A stretch of DNA of 54,069 bases from Pirellulales bacterium (lineage in GTDB: Bacteria > Planctomycetota > Planctomycetia > Pirellulales > Thermoguttaceae): assembly GCA_016931995.1 (NCBI GenBank), contig JAFGDS010000087.1, positions 1-54,069 of the forward strand, given 5' to 3'. The notes beneath the pieces were generated by a model. The model ran no database searches and was not told where the DNA came from. It saw only the letters and a list, made by a program, of their open reading frames with translations. Both the position numbers and the translations under genes were made by a program. This document shows, piece after piece, positions 52,933-54,069 of the stretch; within the stretch, counting starts at the first letter, position 1, and every line of letters begins with the position of its first letter.

Positions 52933-53916
52933 CTTCGCAACCTCCTTACCTGTAAGGAGGTTACGTCGTTTCTTGGGGGTCAGTCCCAACGCATTCCCAA
53001 CATACCGACCCCGATACGCACCCATCCGGGCGAAGACCTGATCGGCGATGGCGACCTCGTCCAGATTGAGGTAGTGCTTCCGCATCGTCTCGGGGTTGCA
53101 GCCAAAGGCCACGGCGGCGTCCCCCTCGGGAATGCCAGCCATCCGGGCCTGGCTCATGGCAGTGGCCCGTAGGCTGTGCAGCTTGAACCGCTTGGCCTTG
53201 GTGGTGCGGAAGTATCGGTCCGCTTCCCCTTGCAGCCACTTGACCAGCCGGGCGGGCGTGAAGGGCAGGAACGGATACATCTTCTTCCGGGCCACGAACA
53301 GCTCGCGGGCGAACCGCTCGAAGACGTACACGGGGCCAGCAATCTGCTGCAACTCGGCAAACAAGGCTGGGGGCAGCAGACAAGCCCGCTGCTTTCTGCC
53401 CTTGGTCGTCTTGGACGTGAAGATCAACCGCCCCTCCTGTAGCCCATCGGTCGTCGCGCCGGCAAGCTCGCCAATCCGACAGCCAATCGCGGCCTTGACC
53501 TCCAGTAACAGTACAGGCAGCCGCCACCCCGGCCAGCGATTTTCGAGCCAGGAAAAGAACCTCTGCTTTTCTTCCGGCGTGACGATCCGTGGTGGCACCT
53601 TGTCTTCCTTCGGCGGCACAACCTCGGCGAAGGGGTTGGCATCGAGAATCTTGCACACGTTGCGCCACCAGAGGCCGTAGACGATGGATAGATTGTTGAT
53701 GTCGTTTCGGATGGTGCGGGGCTCGTATCCATCCTCGGCTCGCATCAGCTTGTAGGTTTCCGCCATACGCGGTGTGATGTCGTCTGGTCCATGCGTCTTC
53801 GGAAAGGCCCTCCTGAGCACTCGAATCGTCCCGAGATACTGGCCGATCGAGCCGGGGCGCAAATTCCGCGCCTTCATATGGCGGGTTACAAGGCTGATGG
53901 CATCGTCCCAGGACAA
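52894..53916 (-). CDS. tyrosine-type integrase overlapping tRNA-Asn
   Basis: 340 residues from TTG 53916; no better start exists before the in-frame stop upstream (near 53999). An open stretch of 26 codons (...KHAAQDVAPEKIREDCASKEDKQA) looks protein-like but has no ATG, GTG or TTG, so the 5' end may be truncated. SAM-like core-binding domain residues 1-95; catalytic domain with AAIGCRIGELAG (Arg), FTSKTTKGRKQ (Lys), KLHSLRATAMSQARMAGI (HxxR) and PETMRKHYLNL (Tyr). The second His/Trp box is Cys-Asn (FGCNP), unusual. A 12-bp-arm-like hairpin (52939-52962) lies near the C-terminus. Confidence 0.87.
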   Translation of the reverse strand: MSWDDAISLVTRHMKARNLRPGSIGQYLGTIRVLRRAFPKTHGPDDITPRMAETYKLMRAEDGYEPRTIRNDINNLSIVYGLWWRNVCKILDANPFAEVVPPKEDKVPPRIVTPEEKQRFFSWLENRWPGWRLPVLLLEVKAAIGCRIGELAGATTDGLQEGRLIFTSKTTKGRKQRACLLPPALFAELQQIAGPVYVFERFARELFVARKKMYPFLPFTPARLVKWLQGEADRYFRTTKAKRFKLHSLRATAMSQARMAGIPEGDAAVAFGCNPETMRKHYLNLDEVAIADQVFARMGAYRGRYVGNALGLTPKKRRNLLTGKEVAKLPDKDSNLGQSG

Positions 53917-54069
53917 AGCCTGTTTGTCCTCTTTGGAGGCGCAATCCTCCCGAATCTTCTCTGGGGCAACATCCTGGGCCGCGTGCTTAGTACGTCATAA
54001 ACCCACGGCCTACGGCCGTGCGACCCTGGGGGCTAAGCCGTTCCGGCGAGCCCTGAAATAGCATACGCT
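53917..54069. other. right end of the window, possible element interior
   Basis: Includes the in-frame upstream part of the integrase (to about 53998) and a palindromic CACGGCCTACGGCCGTG (about 54003-54019). Nothing else can be called. Confidence 0.4.

Noticed and set aside
52939-52962. Hairpin AACCTCCTTAC/GTAAGGAGGTT as a tRNA terminator
   Set aside because: No following T-run, and it lies in the integrase coding region; transcription end of the tRNA is not decided.

Overview
The window reads as a chromosomal segment of a GC-rich member of the Planctomycetota, probably Planctomycetia (a Pirellulales-like lineage is my guess). The reasons are two DUF1559 pseudopilins with the FTLVELLVV leader and a C-terminal DG motif, short PEP-CTERM anchors following dockerin repeats, sodium/solute symporters beside URO-D, AGE and glycosidase genes, SHD1 domains fused to a nuclease, an RNase Y/YmdB pair, and many short palindromic intergenic repeats. 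All family assignments come from reading translations and motifs; no search was run.

Left part (1-13.4 kb). A partial gene end and a REP-associated transposase remnant are followed by a minus-strand group: a secreted propeller/glycosidase-like protein, a sodium/solute symporter, a URO-D/methyltransferase-like enzyme and a C13/caspase-like protease. A plus-strand ECF sigma / anti-sigma / PDZ set comes next and ends at a strong terminator. Then come a YpsA-like nucleotide-binding protein with a zinc-ribbon membrane protein, and a divergent housekeeping-type sigma-70 factor.

Centre-left (13.4-18.2 kb) is the most unusual part. Two cobalamin riboswitches lie 1.4 kb apart, each behind its own TTGACA-N17 promoter. 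The first precedes a secreted PEP-CTERM 'FAVFEN' surface protein. The second precedes a DUF1559 pseudopilin followed by a secreted propeller-like, dockerin and PEP-CTERM protein. No TonB receptor, BtuFCD or B12 biosynthesis gene is nearby. I infer a surface vitamin B12 capture or handling module, functionally comparable to the BtuG/BtuH surface proteins of Bacteroides but anchored by PEP-CTERM. A deletion-scarred lactate racemase (larA) pseudogene follows.

Middle (18.2-36.4 kb), mostly minus strand. A duplicated SurA/parvulin foldase is followed by purine nucleoside phosphorylase coupled to an acidic low-complexity ORF and a 29-codon upstream ORF, and by an MscK-CorA-rhodanese operon. Then comes a carbohydrate locus: a LacI regulator, a minimal dockerin/PEP-CTERM protein, a DUF1559 pseudopilin, a secreted toroid-like protein, an AGE-family epimerase and a second sodium/solute symporter. 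A 42-bp perfect palindrome lies upstream of the LacI gene and is a candidate operator.

Right part (36.7-54.1 kb). A small protein, YmdB and RNase Y, TilS, and a cyclic-nucleotide-binding protein come first. A four-gene overlapping operon follows (free-standing RNA polymerase alpha-CTD, DUF3592 membrane protein, beta-sandwich protein, P-loop ATPase). After it are an SHD1-SHD1-nuclease fusion, a cupin, RsmD, a GH2 glycosidase, an M2/M3-like zinc peptidase, and tRNA-Asn(GTT). The 3' half of the tRNA is overlapped by a convergent tyrosine integrase, which marks the left edge of an integrated element running off the right end of the window.
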